Of a DNA stretch of 61,560 nt, positions 44,026 through 53,164 are shown in pieces (positions within the stretch are counted from its first letter, which is position 1; the number at the start of each line of letters is the position of its first letter). The translations under genes were made by a program, and so were the position numbers. Below the pieces are notes generated by a model, which saw only the letters and a list, made by a program, of their open reading frames with translations, was not told the DNA's origin and did no database searches. This DNA is from an uncultured Lachnospiraceae bacterium (GTDB taxonomy: Bacteria; Bacillota; Clostridia; Lachnospirales; Lachnospiraceae): the NCBI GenBank assembly GCA_947627365.1, contig CANQVT010000010.1:1-61560 (forward strand), read 5' to 3'.

Positions 44026-44202
44026 GTTCTGATTCTCCCTGTTCTGTTATTTATCCTGATCCATCCTGATCCACCCTGTTCCATTGTCTGTCGCATCTGC
44101 TTTCTGCGCCATGTTTCATGCATGAATTCCGTCTGCTTTGCGCCCTCTCCGGCATAAAATACAAATCCTTCCGTATCGTTGAAATCCATTCATCCACATG
44201 GG

Positions 44203-44237
44203 AAGCCCGGCCTGCCGCAAAAACGGCCGCCGGGCTT
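44203..44237 (-). terminator. Hairpin after the exported cbiK
   Basis: AAGCCCGGC pairs with GCCGGGCTT about 40 bases after the cbiK stop, without a clear T tract. It may partly stop transcription or protect the upstream mRNA. The rest of the 250-base gap down to the next start shows nothing else. Confidence 0.5.
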
Positions 44238-44275
44238 TACAGCCTCCGCCTCACAGGCGAAAGCCGGTATTCTGA

Positions 44276-45244
44276 TTACTCAGCAAGCGAGTCGATCGCA
44301 GCCTGCGCGTGCGCCACGTACAGATCCTGGATCGGCTCCATGGAGCCGAGACCTGTCAGCAGGCACTCTACCTCATATCCGGCGTCCTCAAACGTCTTCT
44401 TCCAGGCGCCTTCCTCGTCGCCGGCCATATCGTTGTTCGCGTGGTCGCCGGCCACTACCATGAGCGGCTCAAGCACGACCTTCTTGTATTCCTTCTCGCC
44501 GACCGCGGCCACAACGTCGTCCAGAGATGGCGTCGCCTCTACCGTGCCGACAAAGTAATTCTCATGACCACCGGCCGTCAACACATCCTGCATCTTTGCG
44601 TAGACCTGATTGGATTCCGCCTCGGTGCCATGACCCATGAACACGATCGCGGTCTCGCCGTCGTCGTACTCCGCCGTCGCCGCAACGATTGCCTCGGCTA
44701 CAGCCTCAAAGTCCTCGTCGCTGGTTAAAAGCGGCTCGCCAAGCACGATCTGATCGAACGAATCCGCGTACTCCGCGAGCTCATTAGACAGATCCGTGTA
44801 CTCATAGCCGTTCATCAGATGCGTCGGCTGCACGACAAGGGTCTTCACCCCGTTGGCCACGGCGCGATCCAGAGCCTCGCCGACGTCGTCGATCTTCACA
44901 TTGTCGCGTGTGAGCACATGGTCGATGATGATGTTGCTCGTGAAGCCTCTTCTCACGCTGAAATCCGGGAACGCTTCTTCCATCGCCGCCTCGATCGCGC
45001 CGATCGTCGCCTGACGGTTGTCGTTGAAGCTGGTACCGAAGCTGATCACCAGCAGCTCCTTCTCGCCGATGTCGTCCTGATTCCTCACGTTCTCGTTGGA
45101 AGCGTCGCCCGTGTAGACTTCTGTCTCCAGCTCCGTCTCCGCTGCGGTAAGCTCGGTCTCCTCCGCCTGCACAGCCGCCGCGCTCATCGCCAGCATCGCC
45201 GCGCACACACCGCAGGTCATCAGTTTCATTGCCTTGTTTTTCAT
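44276..45244 (-). CDS. cbiK: Exported CbiK-type sirohydrochlorin cobaltochelatase
   Basis: Inserts Co2+ into sirohydrochlorin, the early step of the anaerobic cobalamin pathway; relatives also accept iron or bind haem. The mature part matches CbiK: LLVISFGTSFNDNRQATIGA, RGFTSNIIIDHVL, FMGHGTEAESNQVYAKM with the metal-binding His, and VAGDHANNDMAGD. Unlike the cytosolic enzyme, the protein starts with a signal peptide (KNKAMKLMTCGVCAAMLAMS, then AAAVQA) and an acidic linker, so it is probably outside the membrane. Start at 45244 follows AAGGAGGAGAGGAAC. It leads the unit behind riboswitch 1, followed by a secreted protein and an importer. Confidence 0.92.
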   Translation of the reverse strand: MKNKAMKLMTCGVCAAMLAMSAAAVQAEETELTAAETELETEVYTGDASNENVRNQDDIGEKELLVISFGTSFNDNRQATIGAIEAAMEEAFPDFSVRRGFTSNIIIDHVLTRDNVKIDDVGEALDRAVANGVKTLVVQPTHLMNGYEYTDLSNELAEYADSFDQIVLGEPLLTSDEDFEAVAEAIVAATAEYDDGETAIVFMGHGTEAESNQVYAKMQDVLTAGGHENYFVGTVEATPSLDDVVAAVGEKEYKKVVLEPLMVVAGDHANNDMAGDEEGAWKKTFEDAGYEVECLLTGLGSMEPIQDLYVAHAQAAIDSLAE

Positions 45245-45584
45245 GTTCCTCTCCTCCTTGTTTTGTGTGCATCGCACAAATTTCACAGCCTGCCATACAG
45301 ACTGTGATGCACAGCGCGCCGTTGCTTCAAGGCTTGGTTTTTCAAGGCGCGTGTGTCCTCGCAGGTACAGGAACATGACAGCACAGGCAGATATTTCCGC
45401 CGGAGATACAATCATGAGAATAGAAAACATGAGAATACCAGGAAAATAATAACACCCGAGCTTTCGCCATATCCATGCATGACAAAATCCGGGCGCATTC
45501 CTGCCTATGACATTTCACAGAATTTCACAAGATAACTTCTTCGGTACAACCAATTACTCGTGATCTGGAATGCAAATTCCCGTA

Positions 45585-45752
45585 CCAGCAACAGGCAGGT
45601 TTCCTGACTTACAGATCATCACGCATGGCCGCCTTCCCAGTTTCCCAGTGGCATCTGGCCTGCATTCCCTGCTTACAGTGACGAGATCGTACAGGATTTG
45701 CACCTGTTTCCCTTTTAACGAACGCCGTGGCGTCCGCACCTGTCGCCTAATA
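45585..45752 (-). promoter_or_regulatory. Cobalamin riboswitch 1
   Basis: Reading the minus strand gives the conserved order GGTGCGGACGCCACGG, AAAAGGGAAACAGGTGCAAA, TCCTGTACG, CACTGTAAGCAGGGA, GCCACTGGGAAACTGGGAAG and CTGTAAGTCAGGAAACCTG. This is a complete adenosylcobalamin-type aptamer. The leader to the cbiK start is about 340 nt; I see no strong terminator, so control may act on translation or a structure I missed. The intergenic DNA from 45245 to 45584 holds nothing coding that I can support. Confidence 0.93.
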
Positions 45753-45780
45753 GTAACACCTTTTTCTCAAAGATACAATA

Positions 45781-46512
45781 CTATTTTTTTGAAATCATAT
45801 ACAGCAGCGCGTTGCAGATACAGGCCGCGATGTTGCTCCCGCCCTTTCTGCCGCGAGCCACAATGAATGGAACGTCCGTCTGCATGATCAGCTCCTTCGA
45901 CTGCACCACGTTGACAAAGCCCACCGGCACGCCGATGATCAGGGCCGGCCTTATCTTCCCCTCGGCGATCAGCTCATAGAGCCTCACCAGCGCGGTCGGC
46001 GCGTTGCCGATCGCAAAGATTATCGGTTTCCCGAACGTTACGACTTTGTCCGCATCGTTCTTCACAGTCATTCCCCTGTGCGTCCCGTCCGTCGTGTTCA
46101 CATCAATCGCCGAGCGCACTGTACCATACTGTTCCGCGGCTTTATCCATGCTCGCCACCGCGCGCGTCGTCCCGTTTATCCGGGCAGCATCCGCCACATC
46201 CTCATCCGACATGAAGCAGAAGACCTCCCCTCCGTACTTCGCCAGGGTTTTCTTGCTGATCCCGGCCTTCGCCATCTGCGTGTCCGTGATGATGTCGCAG
46301 CCCGCGCGGATCGCCTCCAGCCCGGCCTCCACCGCGTCCGGTGAAAAACAGAGATTGTCCGCGTAGTCGAAATCCGCGCTGGTGTGAATGCAGCGCTTGA
46401 CGATCGGCTCTGTCCCCGGCTGCAGCTTTTTGTCGCCCAGCTCCTGCGTGATGATCTCAAAGCTGCGCCGCTCGATCTCCATCGGCTTCACCTTTTCCAG
46501 TTCGATCTTCAT
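45781..46512 (-). CDS. cbiC: Cobalt-precorrin-8 methylmutase
   Basis: Moves a methyl group from C11 to C12, turning cobalt-precorrin-8 into cobyrinate. The 243-residue protein contains the catalytic His in RCIHTSADFDYADNL and typical segments CDIITDTQMAKAGISKK, VTFGKPIIFAIGNAPTAL and VGFVNVVQSKELI. Start at 46512 (MKIELEKVKP) gives a six-base distance to AGAGGT; the ATG two codons earlier touches it. It is the last gene of the unit behind riboswitch 2; riboswitch 1 starts about 30 bases after its stop. Confidence 0.96.
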   Translation of the reverse strand: MKIELEKVKPMEIERRSFEIITQELGDKKLQPGTEPIVKRCIHTSADFDYADNLCFSPDAVEAGLEAIRAGCDIITDTQMAKAGISKKTLAKYGGEVFCFMSDEDVADAARINGTTRAVASMDKAAEQYGTVRSAIDVNTTDGTHRGMTVKNDADKVVTFGKPIIFAIGNAPTALVRLYELIAEGKIRPALIIGVPVGFVNVVQSKELIMQTDVPFIVARGRKGGSNIAACICNALLYMISKK

Positions 46513-46647
46513 ATCCATACCTCTCATGTCTTTTACGTAAACCTCTTGCCAAAAATGCTTTTCACGCAGATTTTCTGTCTCTGCCGCTCTTTTCTACATC
46601 CGATCTTTTCTGTTTCCGCACCCTTTTCTGTACCCGTTCCTGTCTCT

Positions 46648-48102
46648 TTACCGTGGCTGCGCGCTTTTACCAGGTTCCTGCTTCCTCTGCGCGCATTTCC
46701 TCAGAAACCGCGCCGCGATCTCAGGATTCGAATAATAATACAGATGCGGAAATCCGGCGATGCAGGAGAAGCTTCCCTGTATGCAGTCCCAGCCGTCCGC
46801 CCGAAGCGGTTTCTGCGCGTGGAATGCGTCTCCGCACGCTGTACTGTCAAAATAGTGGAACTCGTGCGCCCGAATCTCACCGATATCTGTTCCAAGCATC
46901 TGCTCGTTCTTCGGCTGCAGCGCGATATAACCGAAACGGCTCAGTTTTTTCGTGTAAAAGCTCCTGCCCGGAAGCGCGCCGACCATCGCGTGGCCGACGC
47001 CCTCCATGTCCTCCAGCTCCTCCTGAAGATACATGAATCCTCCGCATTCCGCCATGCAGGGCAGTCCGTCGTCCAGCGCCCGCCGTATGCTCTCTCTCAT
47101 GGAGCGGTTTTCACTGAGCCGTTCCGCGTAAAGCTCCGGGTATCCTCCGCAGAGCAGCAGACCGTCCGAGCGCGGCAGCTCTCTGTCGTGAAGTGGGGAA
47201 AAGAATTTCAGCTCCGCCCCGAGCTCGCGCAAAAGCTCCAGATTCTCCTCATACAGGAAGCAAAACGCCTCGTCCCGCGCTACGGCGATCACGGGAAAAA
47301 GCCCCGAATCCATATCCGAGAACTGTCCTGAACCGAGCCCAGAACCGGTCAAGTGTCCGTCCTTAACGTCAGGCGCCGTCCGCGCCAATGCAAGCAGACC
47401 GCCGATATCCAACGTTTGCTCAAGCATCTGCCCCAGCCTCCCAAGCTTGTCCCGCAGACCCTCCACCTCGTCCGGCGTCACCAGACCGAGATGGCGGCTT
47501 TCGATCTGCAGCTCAGGCACCGGGGGTACATAGCCGTAAGACTTCACGCCCAGCTCCGCCTCCAGAAGCTTCTTCATCTCCGGATACCGGCGCCCCGAAA
47601 ACTGATTCAAGATCACGCCCCGGATGCGGCTGTCCCTTCGAAACTCCAGAAAGCCTTTGACGTACGCAAGCAGAGAAAGTCCCATGCCGCGGCAGTTCAC
47701 GATCAGGATCACCGGCGTGTCCGTGACGCGCCCCACATCATAGCTGCTCGCCTGCACAGAGCTTCCGCCAAGGCCGTCATAGTAGCCCATCACGCCCTCG
47801 ATCACGGAGATATCCGCCTCCGCGGCGCCCCGGACGAGCAGATAGCGCGTCGTCTCCCCGTCCGTAAAAAATGTGTCCAAGTTCCGGGCTCTTGTGCCGA
47901 TCACGCGCGCGTGGAACATCGGATCGATGTAGTCCGGCCCGCACTTGAATGAGGTGACGCGCAGCCCGCGGTCGCGCAATGCCTGCAAAAGCCCGCAGGT
48001 GATCAGTGTTTTTCCGCTGCCGCTCGCGCCCGCCGCCAGCAGGATCCTCGGACAGCAGTTCACCGTCTTCTCTCGGTTTGCCGCACATTTCCCGTCTGTC
48101 AT
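46648..48102 (-). CDS. cbiA: Cobyrinate a,c-diamide synthase
   Basis: Amidates the a and c side chains of cobyrinate with glutamine and ATP. The 484-residue protein has the P-loop GASGSGKTLITCGL, the SFKCGPDYIDPMFH segment and a C-terminal glutaminase domain with LLCGGYPELYAERL and MAECGGFMYLQEEL (nucleophile Cys). Start at 48102 overlaps the stop of the cbiJ-E-T gene as ATGA; the frame continues far upstream but that part is antisense noise within the neighbour. A 135-nt gap leads to cbiC. Confidence 0.96.
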   Translation of the reverse strand: MTDGKCAANREKTVNCCPRILLAAGASGSGKTLITCGLLQALRDRGLRVTSFKCGPDYIDPMFHARVIGTRARNLDTFFTDGETTRYLLVRGAAEADISVIEGVMGYYDGLGGSSVQASSYDVGRVTDTPVILIVNCRGMGLSLLAYVKGFLEFRRDSRIRGVILNQFSGRRYPEMKKLLEAELGVKSYGYVPPVPELQIESRHLGLVTPDEVEGLRDKLGRLGQMLEQTLDIGGLLALARTAPDVKDGHLTGSGLGSGQFSDMDSGLFPVIAVARDEAFCFLYEENLELLRELGAELKFFSPLHDRELPRSDGLLLCGGYPELYAERLSENRSMRESIRRALDDGLPCMAECGGFMYLQEELEDMEGVGHAMVGALPGRSFYTKKLSRFGYIALQPKNEQMLGTDIGEIRAHEFHYFDSTACGDAFHAQKPLRADGWDCIQGSFSCIAGFPHLYYYSNPEIAARFLRKCAQRKQEPGKSAQPR

Positions 48103-50207
48103 CTCTTTTGCTCCTTCGCGTCTGTCTTCTGTGCTTCTTCGAACTCCGCCTTGCCCTCCACGGCCTCCCCGCTCCCGGCAAAGGAGATGATATACACCGG
48201 GTTCTGCCCCATCATCATATGCAACTGCCCGGCCTTCCTTGCCTTTCCCACGCTCACGACGGCGATGTCCTCCTGCCGCACAGGCAGCTCGCGCAGACAT
48301 TGGAGCGCCTCCGCGACCGTCTCCAACGTGATCGCGTTGAGCACCACGCGCACGCGGGGATTCTTCTTCAGCAATAGCTCCAGGATCTCTCTCAGATTTC
48401 CCGAGGAGCCGCCGACAAACGCATGCGTCGGCGCAGGCAGGCCTTCGAGCGCCTGCGGCGCGATCCCCTCGACCACCTCGAGATTTGCCGTACCGAATCT
48501 GCGGCTGTTCTGCCGGATCAGCTCTGCCGCCTCCGGCTTCTTCTCGACGGCAAAGACCTTTCCCTCCCACGCCTGCAGCGCCGCCTCCACGGACACCGAG
48601 CCTGTTCCGGCCCCGATATCATACACGACGCTGTCCTCCTCCAGCTGCAGCTTCGAGAGGGAAATGCTGCGGATCTCGCTCTTGGTCATCGGCACCTGGC
48701 TTCGCAGAAACGCTTCGTCCGCAACGCCGTGCGTCACCACCTTCTCCGCCTCCGGATTCTCGATCAGCACAGCCGCAAGGTCGCCGGTTTCCTCCTGCAA
48801 AAGCTGCTCCGGACTTCCCGACAGGATGCGCTCGTCCTCATAGGAGAGCCTGCATCCGACGTGCAGCAGCACCTGTCCCAGCCCATAATCCAGAAGATCC
48901 CGGCACATCTGCCAGAAGCTCTCCTGCTTCCCGACCAGCGAAAACACCTTCCTGTGTGTGCGCACCGCCCCGACGAGATTCTGCGACCGTCCGTGGATGC
49001 TGGCCAGAAAAGCATCCTCCCAGGAGCAGCGCAGACGCGCGCACAGATAGACGACCGAGGAAATCCCGCAGTAAACCTTCACCGGATACTCTTTCAGCTG
49101 ATCCAGCAGTTTTCTCGCCCCGCTGTAAAAGCCGACGTCCCCGGAGAGCAGGATCGCAGCCCGCTCATACTCCGGATGTGTCTCCAGATACGTTCTTATC
49201 TCCTCAGGCAGGTACGCTGAAACCTTCGGCGCAGCCAGATTCCGCACGCATTCCAGCATGCGCGGCGCCCCGATCAGCACATCGGCCTCCTCGCAGGCAC
49301 GCCGCGTCTCCACCGTCATATTGTCCGGATTCCCCATGCCGATCCCGATCAGGGAAACGCTCTGCTTCGGCGTGATCTGCCATTCTTCGCAGAGAATTCT
49401 TCTGATCTCAGTCGCCGAATATCCCGCCTCTTGCTGCGGGCGTCCCACAACCACAAGCTGCGCGCCTGCCCTTTTCGCCGCCCGCGCCTTCTCCGGAAAG
49501 CCTCCGGCCTTGCCGGATTCCTTCGTTACCAGATAGCGCGCGTTCACCTGTCTTAAAAGCGCGCAGTTGAGCTCCTCGTCAAACGGCCCCTGCATGCAGA
49601 TCAGATTTCTGCCCTGAAATCCGAGCGCCGCAGCGGACGCCGCTGCCTCCGGCGTCGAGAGTACGCGCGCGAAGACTCGCTCCCGATAATCAGAAAGCTG
49701 CGTATATCTCTCCAGCTCCTTGCTTCCGGTGGCCGCCAGGATATTTTCCTCCGTGTGGGAAAGATATTCCACCGCCTCCTGCACGGAATCAACAAAGATG
49801 CAGGAGGCATCCCGCGCGATTTTCTTTCCGTCTCCCCGGACGCCCCCGTCCGCCTCATCTGTCGAGGCATCCTCATAGCGCACGACGTTCGCGCTCTCCT
49901 CACGCAAAAGCCGCAGATAACGGCAGCCTGCCGTCTCGCAGGCCTCGCGGATGTTTTGTGTGACAACCGCCGCATAGGGATGCGTCGCGTCCACGACATG
50001 GGTGATCCCGCTTTCCCTCATCAGGCGAGCCATCTCCTCCTGTGTCAGCCGTCCCGCATGGATCTCATGCAAAGAGGACGTCATGTCCAGAAGCTGTTCC
50101 CCGTATTCCGTCGCCACACAGATTTCACAGGCGATCCCGTTTCGGTCAAGGAATTCCGCCAGCTCACGACCTTCCGTGGTCCCCGCAAACAAAAGTAATT
50201 TACTCAT
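48099..50207 (-). CDS. Fusion of precorrin-6A reductase (CbiJ) with CbiE and CbiT
   Basis: Three enzymes of the corrin pathway in one 702-residue chain. Residues 1-260 are CbiJ/CobK (LLLFAGTTEGRELAEFLDRN, DATHPYAAVVTQNI, YLVTKESGKAGGFPEKA). Residues about 285-490 are the CbiE C5-methyltransferase (SLIGIGMGNPDNMTVETRRA, LLSGDVGFYSGARKL). Residues about 505-680 are the CbiT C15-methyltransferase/decarboxylase (VYDIGAGTGSVSVEAALQ). CbiE-CbiT fusions (CobL) are common; adding CbiJ in front is much rarer. The start overlaps the cbiH stop by 8 bases (ATGAGTAA) and its stop overlaps cbiA, so all are translationally coupled. Confidence 0.95.
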   Translation of the reverse strand: MSKLLLFAGTTEGRELAEFLDRNGIACEICVATEYGEQLLDMTSSLHEIHAGRLTQEEMARLMRESGITHVVDATHPYAAVVTQNIREACETAGCRYLRLLREESANVVRYEDASTDEADGGVRGDGKKIARDASCIFVDSVQEAVEYLSHTEENILAATGSKELERYTQLSDYRERVFARVLSTPEAAASAAALGFQGRNLICMQGPFDEELNCALLRQVNARYLVTKESGKAGGFPEKARAAKRAGAQLVVVGRPQQEAGYSATEIRRILCEEWQITPKQSVSLIGIGMGNPDNMTVETRRACEEADVLIGAPRMLECVRNLAAPKVSAYLPEEIRTYLETHPEYERAAILLSGDVGFYSGARKLLDQLKEYPVKVYCGISSVVYLCARLRCSWEDAFLASIHGRSQNLVGAVRTHRKVFSLVGKQESFWQMCRDLLDYGLGQVLLHVGCRLSYEDERILSGSPEQLLQEETGDLAAVLIENPEAEKVVTHGVADEAFLRSQVPMTKSEIRSISLSKLQLEEDSVVYDIGAGTGSVSVEAALQAWEGKVFAVEKKPEAAELIRQNSRRFGTANLEVVEGIAPQALEGLPAPTHAFVGGSSGNLREILELLLKKNPRVRVVLNAITLETVAEALQCLRELPVRQEDIAVVSVGKARKAGQLHMMMGQNPVYIISFAGSGEAVEGKAEFEEAQKTDAKEQKR

Positions 50208-50970
50208 CCCGGCATCCTCCCTGCGTCATTTCTTTCCCGTCTTTGCTCCGATACCCTCTCGGCGTCACCATCAGCCCGCCGAGCATGACAGTCTGTGAAT
50301 TTCCGACAAAGACCGTCGTAAACATATCCACCTGCGTATCCCTCAGCTCCTTCAGTGAAAGCACGCGCACGTCTTCCCCTTCGCGCCCGATGCTGCCCGC
50401 GATCCCACAGACCGTATCCTCCGCCTTGTACCGCAGCAGCAGATCACACGCCCTGCGCAGGTAATCGGAGCGTTTCCGGCTGGACGGATTGTACAGGCAG
50501 ATCACGAAATCCGCCTCCGCGGCGGCGAGCAGGCGCCGCTCAATCTTCTCCCAGTGCGTCAAGAGGTCGCTCAGGCTGATCACGGCAAAATCATGGATCA
50601 GGGGCGCGCCAAGCAGCGCTGCGCCGCTTAGGGCGGCCGTCACGCCCGGTATCACATCGACTGCAATCGACGGGTAATTCTCCCCCACCTCCAGCATCAG
50701 GCCGGACATCCCGTAGACGCCCGCGTCCCCGCTGCAGATCATCGCCACCGTCTTTCCTTTCGACGCCTCCTCAAAGGCAAGCATGCAGCGCTCCCGTTCC
50801 TTTCGCATCGGCGTCGTCAGAAATTCCTTATCCGGAAAATGCGCCTTCACCAGATCCACATAAACAGTGTAGCCCACGATCACATCGCAGGCCTTCAGGC
50901 ACTGCGCCGCGCGTATCGTCATCTGTTCGTACGCGCCCGGACCGATTCCCACTACATAAATCTTACCCAA
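50200..50970 (-). CDS. cbiH: Cobalt-precorrin-3 C17-methyltransferase
   Basis: SAM-dependent ring-contracting methyltransferase. Family motifs are complete: GKIYVVGIGPGAYEQMTIRA at the start, CSGDAGVYGMSGLM, DVIPGVTAALSGAALLGAPL and FVICLYNPSSRKRSDYL. The best start is the TTG at 50970: it gives the normal family N-terminus, lies 8 nt after GGAG, and overlaps the cbiG stop by 8 bases. Longer versions beginning at 50997 (TTG) or 50979 (GTG) have no such site. Length 256, normal. Confidence 0.94.
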   Translation of the reverse strand: MGKIYVVGIGPGAYEQMTIRAAQCLKACDVIVGYTVYVDLVKAHFPDKEFLTTPMRKERERCMLAFEEASKGKTVAMICSGDAGVYGMSGLMLEVGENYPSIAVDVIPGVTAALSGAALLGAPLIHDFAVISLSDLLTHWEKIERRLLAAAEADFVICLYNPSSRKRSDYLRRACDLLLRYKAEDTVCGIAGSIGREGEDVRVLSLKELRDTQVDMFTTVFVGNSQTVMLGGLMVTPRGYRSKDGKEMTQGGCRDE

Positions 50971-52219
50971 ACTCCCCACTCCAATCTCTGGCGGCAAGCG
51001 CGACGGTCACACCGTCCCCCGCCATTTTCTTCTGTATCAATTTCCCACAACGTAGCGGCATAGTCTTGCCGCCGGACGCCGATCCGGCATTGCAGCCACC
51101 CTCGTCCGTCTGTATCGCATTCTGTCCCGTCCTTCTTTGTCCTCTTCTTTGCCCTCCGCCCGCGAGCACGGCGCTGCGCTCACAGACATTGGAGACGCCC
51201 GTGACAGCTTCCACAAAGGCCGAGTACGAAAATTCGCCCGGTGCCTCCATAAGCTCCTGCGCCGAGTACGTGACAAATTCAATTCCATATTTATCTGCAA
51301 AGCTAAGAAGACCCGGCTCTTTCGCCTTGATATCAATGCTGGCAAGCCGCTCCACGCTGTGCAGCGACACGCCGCAGGAGCGCAGAACCGTAACTATTTT
51401 TTCTTCGATCACCGCCGGATCCGCATTCTTCCTGCAGCCCACGCCGACACTGACGATCCGCGGAACAAGGGTCAGCGTCTGTTCGAAAGGTTGTTTCGTC
51501 TCGTCCAGGGTGACACAGATGCCACAGCCCTTTGCAGATGCTTCCCGGCCTGCCAGTATTTCCGGCTGTCCGCCCGAGCTGCGGCATACTTTCTGCACAC
51601 GGTCGACGCCCGTCCGTTTCTCAGATACCTGCTCGTCTTTTGTCTGTACGTTCCGGGTTCGGACATTCCAGGGCTCCAGTTCCGCCGGAAGCTCTCCCGC
51701 CACCGGAAAATCCGAGAAAAAGCCAATCTTCTTTCCGTCCAGCACGTCCACAGAAATCTGCTTCGCGAGCTTCATATCGGAAATCCAAAGCCGATTTTTC
51801 TTCGCGAACACATCGACCGCGAATCTCCCGTTCAGGTCCGTCGCCGTCGTGATCACCGCCACGGCTCCTAACTCGTCCGCCAGCTCGGCGGCGAGCGCAT
51901 TTGCGCCTCCGATATGCCCGGAGACCAGCGGGATCACAAACTTTCCCAGCTCGTCCACGCACAACACCGCCGGGTCGCTCGTCTTGCTTTTCAGGAACGG
52001 GGCGATACTGCGCACGGCGATCCCCGTCGCGCCTACGAAGACCAACGCATCGTGTTCGGCAAACGCTTCCTGCGTCCACTGACGAAGCGAGACCGGCAGA
52101 TTCCTTCCATCAGTCAGAACACTTTCATTCTGCGGTTCTTTTTTATTTTCCAACGTTTCCCTGATCCGCAGCGCCGTCTCCGCGCCGTGTGCAGTAAAGT
52201 ATATGATCGCAATCTCCAT
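50963..52219 (-). CDS. cbiG: Cobalt-precorrin-5A hydrolase
   Basis: Opens the lactone ring and releases the C20 fragment as acetaldehyde. N-terminal and C-terminal CbiG domains are recognisable (FVGATGIAVRSIAPFLKSK, SGHIGGANALAAELADELGA; then SVGVGCRKNADPAVIEEKI and VSNVCERSAVLAGGG). Two stretches are longer than usual: a hydrophilic linker of about 65 residues between the halves, and about 30 residues inserted shortly before the end between VLAGGG and LIQKKMAGDGVTVALAARDW. These additions are low-complexity and probably exposed loops. Start at 52219 (MEIAIIYFTAHG) follows AGGAATTCAGATC. Confidence 0.94.
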   Translation of the reverse strand: MEIAIIYFTAHGAETALRIRETLENKKEPQNESVLTDGRNLPVSLRQWTQEAFAEHDALVFVGATGIAVRSIAPFLKSKTSDPAVLCVDELGKFVIPLVSGHIGGANALAAELADELGAVAVITTATDLNGRFAVDVFAKKNRLWISDMKLAKQISVDVLDGKKIGFFSDFPVAGELPAELEPWNVRTRNVQTKDEQVSEKRTGVDRVQKVCRSSGGQPEILAGREASAKGCGICVTLDETKQPFEQTLTLVPRIVSVGVGCRKNADPAVIEEKIVTVLRSCGVSLHSVERLASIDIKAKEPGLLSFADKYGIEFVTYSAQELMEAPGEFSYSAFVEAVTGVSNVCERSAVLAGGGQRRGQRRTGQNAIQTDEGGCNAGSASGGKTMPLRCGKLIQKKMAGDGVTVALAARDWSGEFG

Positions 52220-52285
52220 GATCTGAATTCCTGTTCTGATCTCTGTACTCTCTTTCACTGTTTCCTAAATCCATGCCCCTGCGTC

Positions 52286-53092
52286 TTACATATCCGCAGG
52301 CCTTTCTGCCGCGTTCCCGGCCTTGTGCTGATCCATGGACTTTGCCTCCCGGAATTCCGTCGTGAACGCCGGATTATACAGATCCGATCTTCGGTAATTG
52401 CCGTGGCTGACCACATCCCCGATGATGATCAAGGCCGTCTTTGTGATCTGGTTGCGTTTCGCCGTCTCCGCCAGCGTATCGACCGTGCAGACAAACGATT
52501 TCTCATCCTCCCAGGTCGCCTTGTAGACGATGGCCGCAGGCGTCTCCGGCTCGTAACCGCCCTCAAGCAAGCGCTTCGACAGCTCCTCCAGCATCCCGGT
52601 GCTCAAAAAGATCACCATCGTCGCGTGGTGCGCGGCGAGCGAAGCGATCTCCTCCCGCTCCGGCACCGGCGTCCGGCCCGCCATGCGCGTGATGATCACG
52701 CTCTGCGAGACGTCCGGCAGCGTATATTCGAGGTTCAGCGCCGCCGCCGCGCCGCAGAACGAGCTGACGCCCGGACAGTAGTCGTAGGCGATCCCCTCCT
52801 CGTCCAGCACATCCATCTGTTCGCGGATCGCCCCATAGAGACAGGGATCTCCCGTATGCAGACGCACGGACGTCCGGCTTGTCGCTTCAGCCTTCCTCAA
52901 TACTTCCAGCACTTCCTCCAGCGTCATCTTCGCGCTGTTGTAGACCTCGCAGTCCGGCTTTCTGTAATCGAGAAGCTGCGGATTCACCAGTGATCCGGCA
53001 TAGACGATCACATCCGCTTCCTGAAGATAACGCATCCCTCGCAGCGTGATCAGATCCGGCGCGCCCGAGCCGGCGCCAACAAAATGTACCAT
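52286..53092 (-). CDS. cbiF: Cobalt-precorrin-4 C11-methyltransferase
   Basis: SAM-dependent corrin methyltransferase, 268 residues. Motifs: VHFVGAGSGAPDLITLRGMR at the start, the segment VRLHTGDPCLYGAIREQMDV, YCPGVSSFCGAAAALN and ITRMAGRTPVPEREEI, all typical of CbiF/CobM. The C-terminal 30 residues (EAKSMDQHKAGNAAERPADM) run past the normal end and look disordered. It lies between cbiD (72 nt upstream) and cbiG (66 nt downstream) in the riboswitch 2 unit. Confidence 0.96.
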   Translation of the reverse strand: MVHFVGAGSGAPDLITLRGMRYLQEADVIVYAGSLVNPQLLDYRKPDCEVYNSAKMTLEEVLEVLRKAEATSRTSVRLHTGDPCLYGAIREQMDVLDEEGIAYDYCPGVSSFCGAAAALNLEYTLPDVSQSVIITRMAGRTPVPEREEIASLAAHHATMVIFLSTGMLEELSKRLLEGGYEPETPAAIVYKATWEDEKSFVCTVDTLAETAKRNQITKTALIIIGDVVSHGNYRRSDLYNPAFTTEFREAKSMDQHKAGNAAERPADM

Positions 53093-53164
53093 AGCATTTT
53101 CCTCTCAATTCTTTTTCATATTTACTGCTGCGCCGCACAGCCTGCCCTTCTGTGCCGGCAAGCT

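Noticed and set aside
46648-48570. A longer N-terminus for cbiA
   Set aside because: The extra 156 codons are antisense-like, Arg/Gly-rich and inside the cbiJ-E-T gene in another frame; the ATGA overlap at 48102 gives the normal protein.
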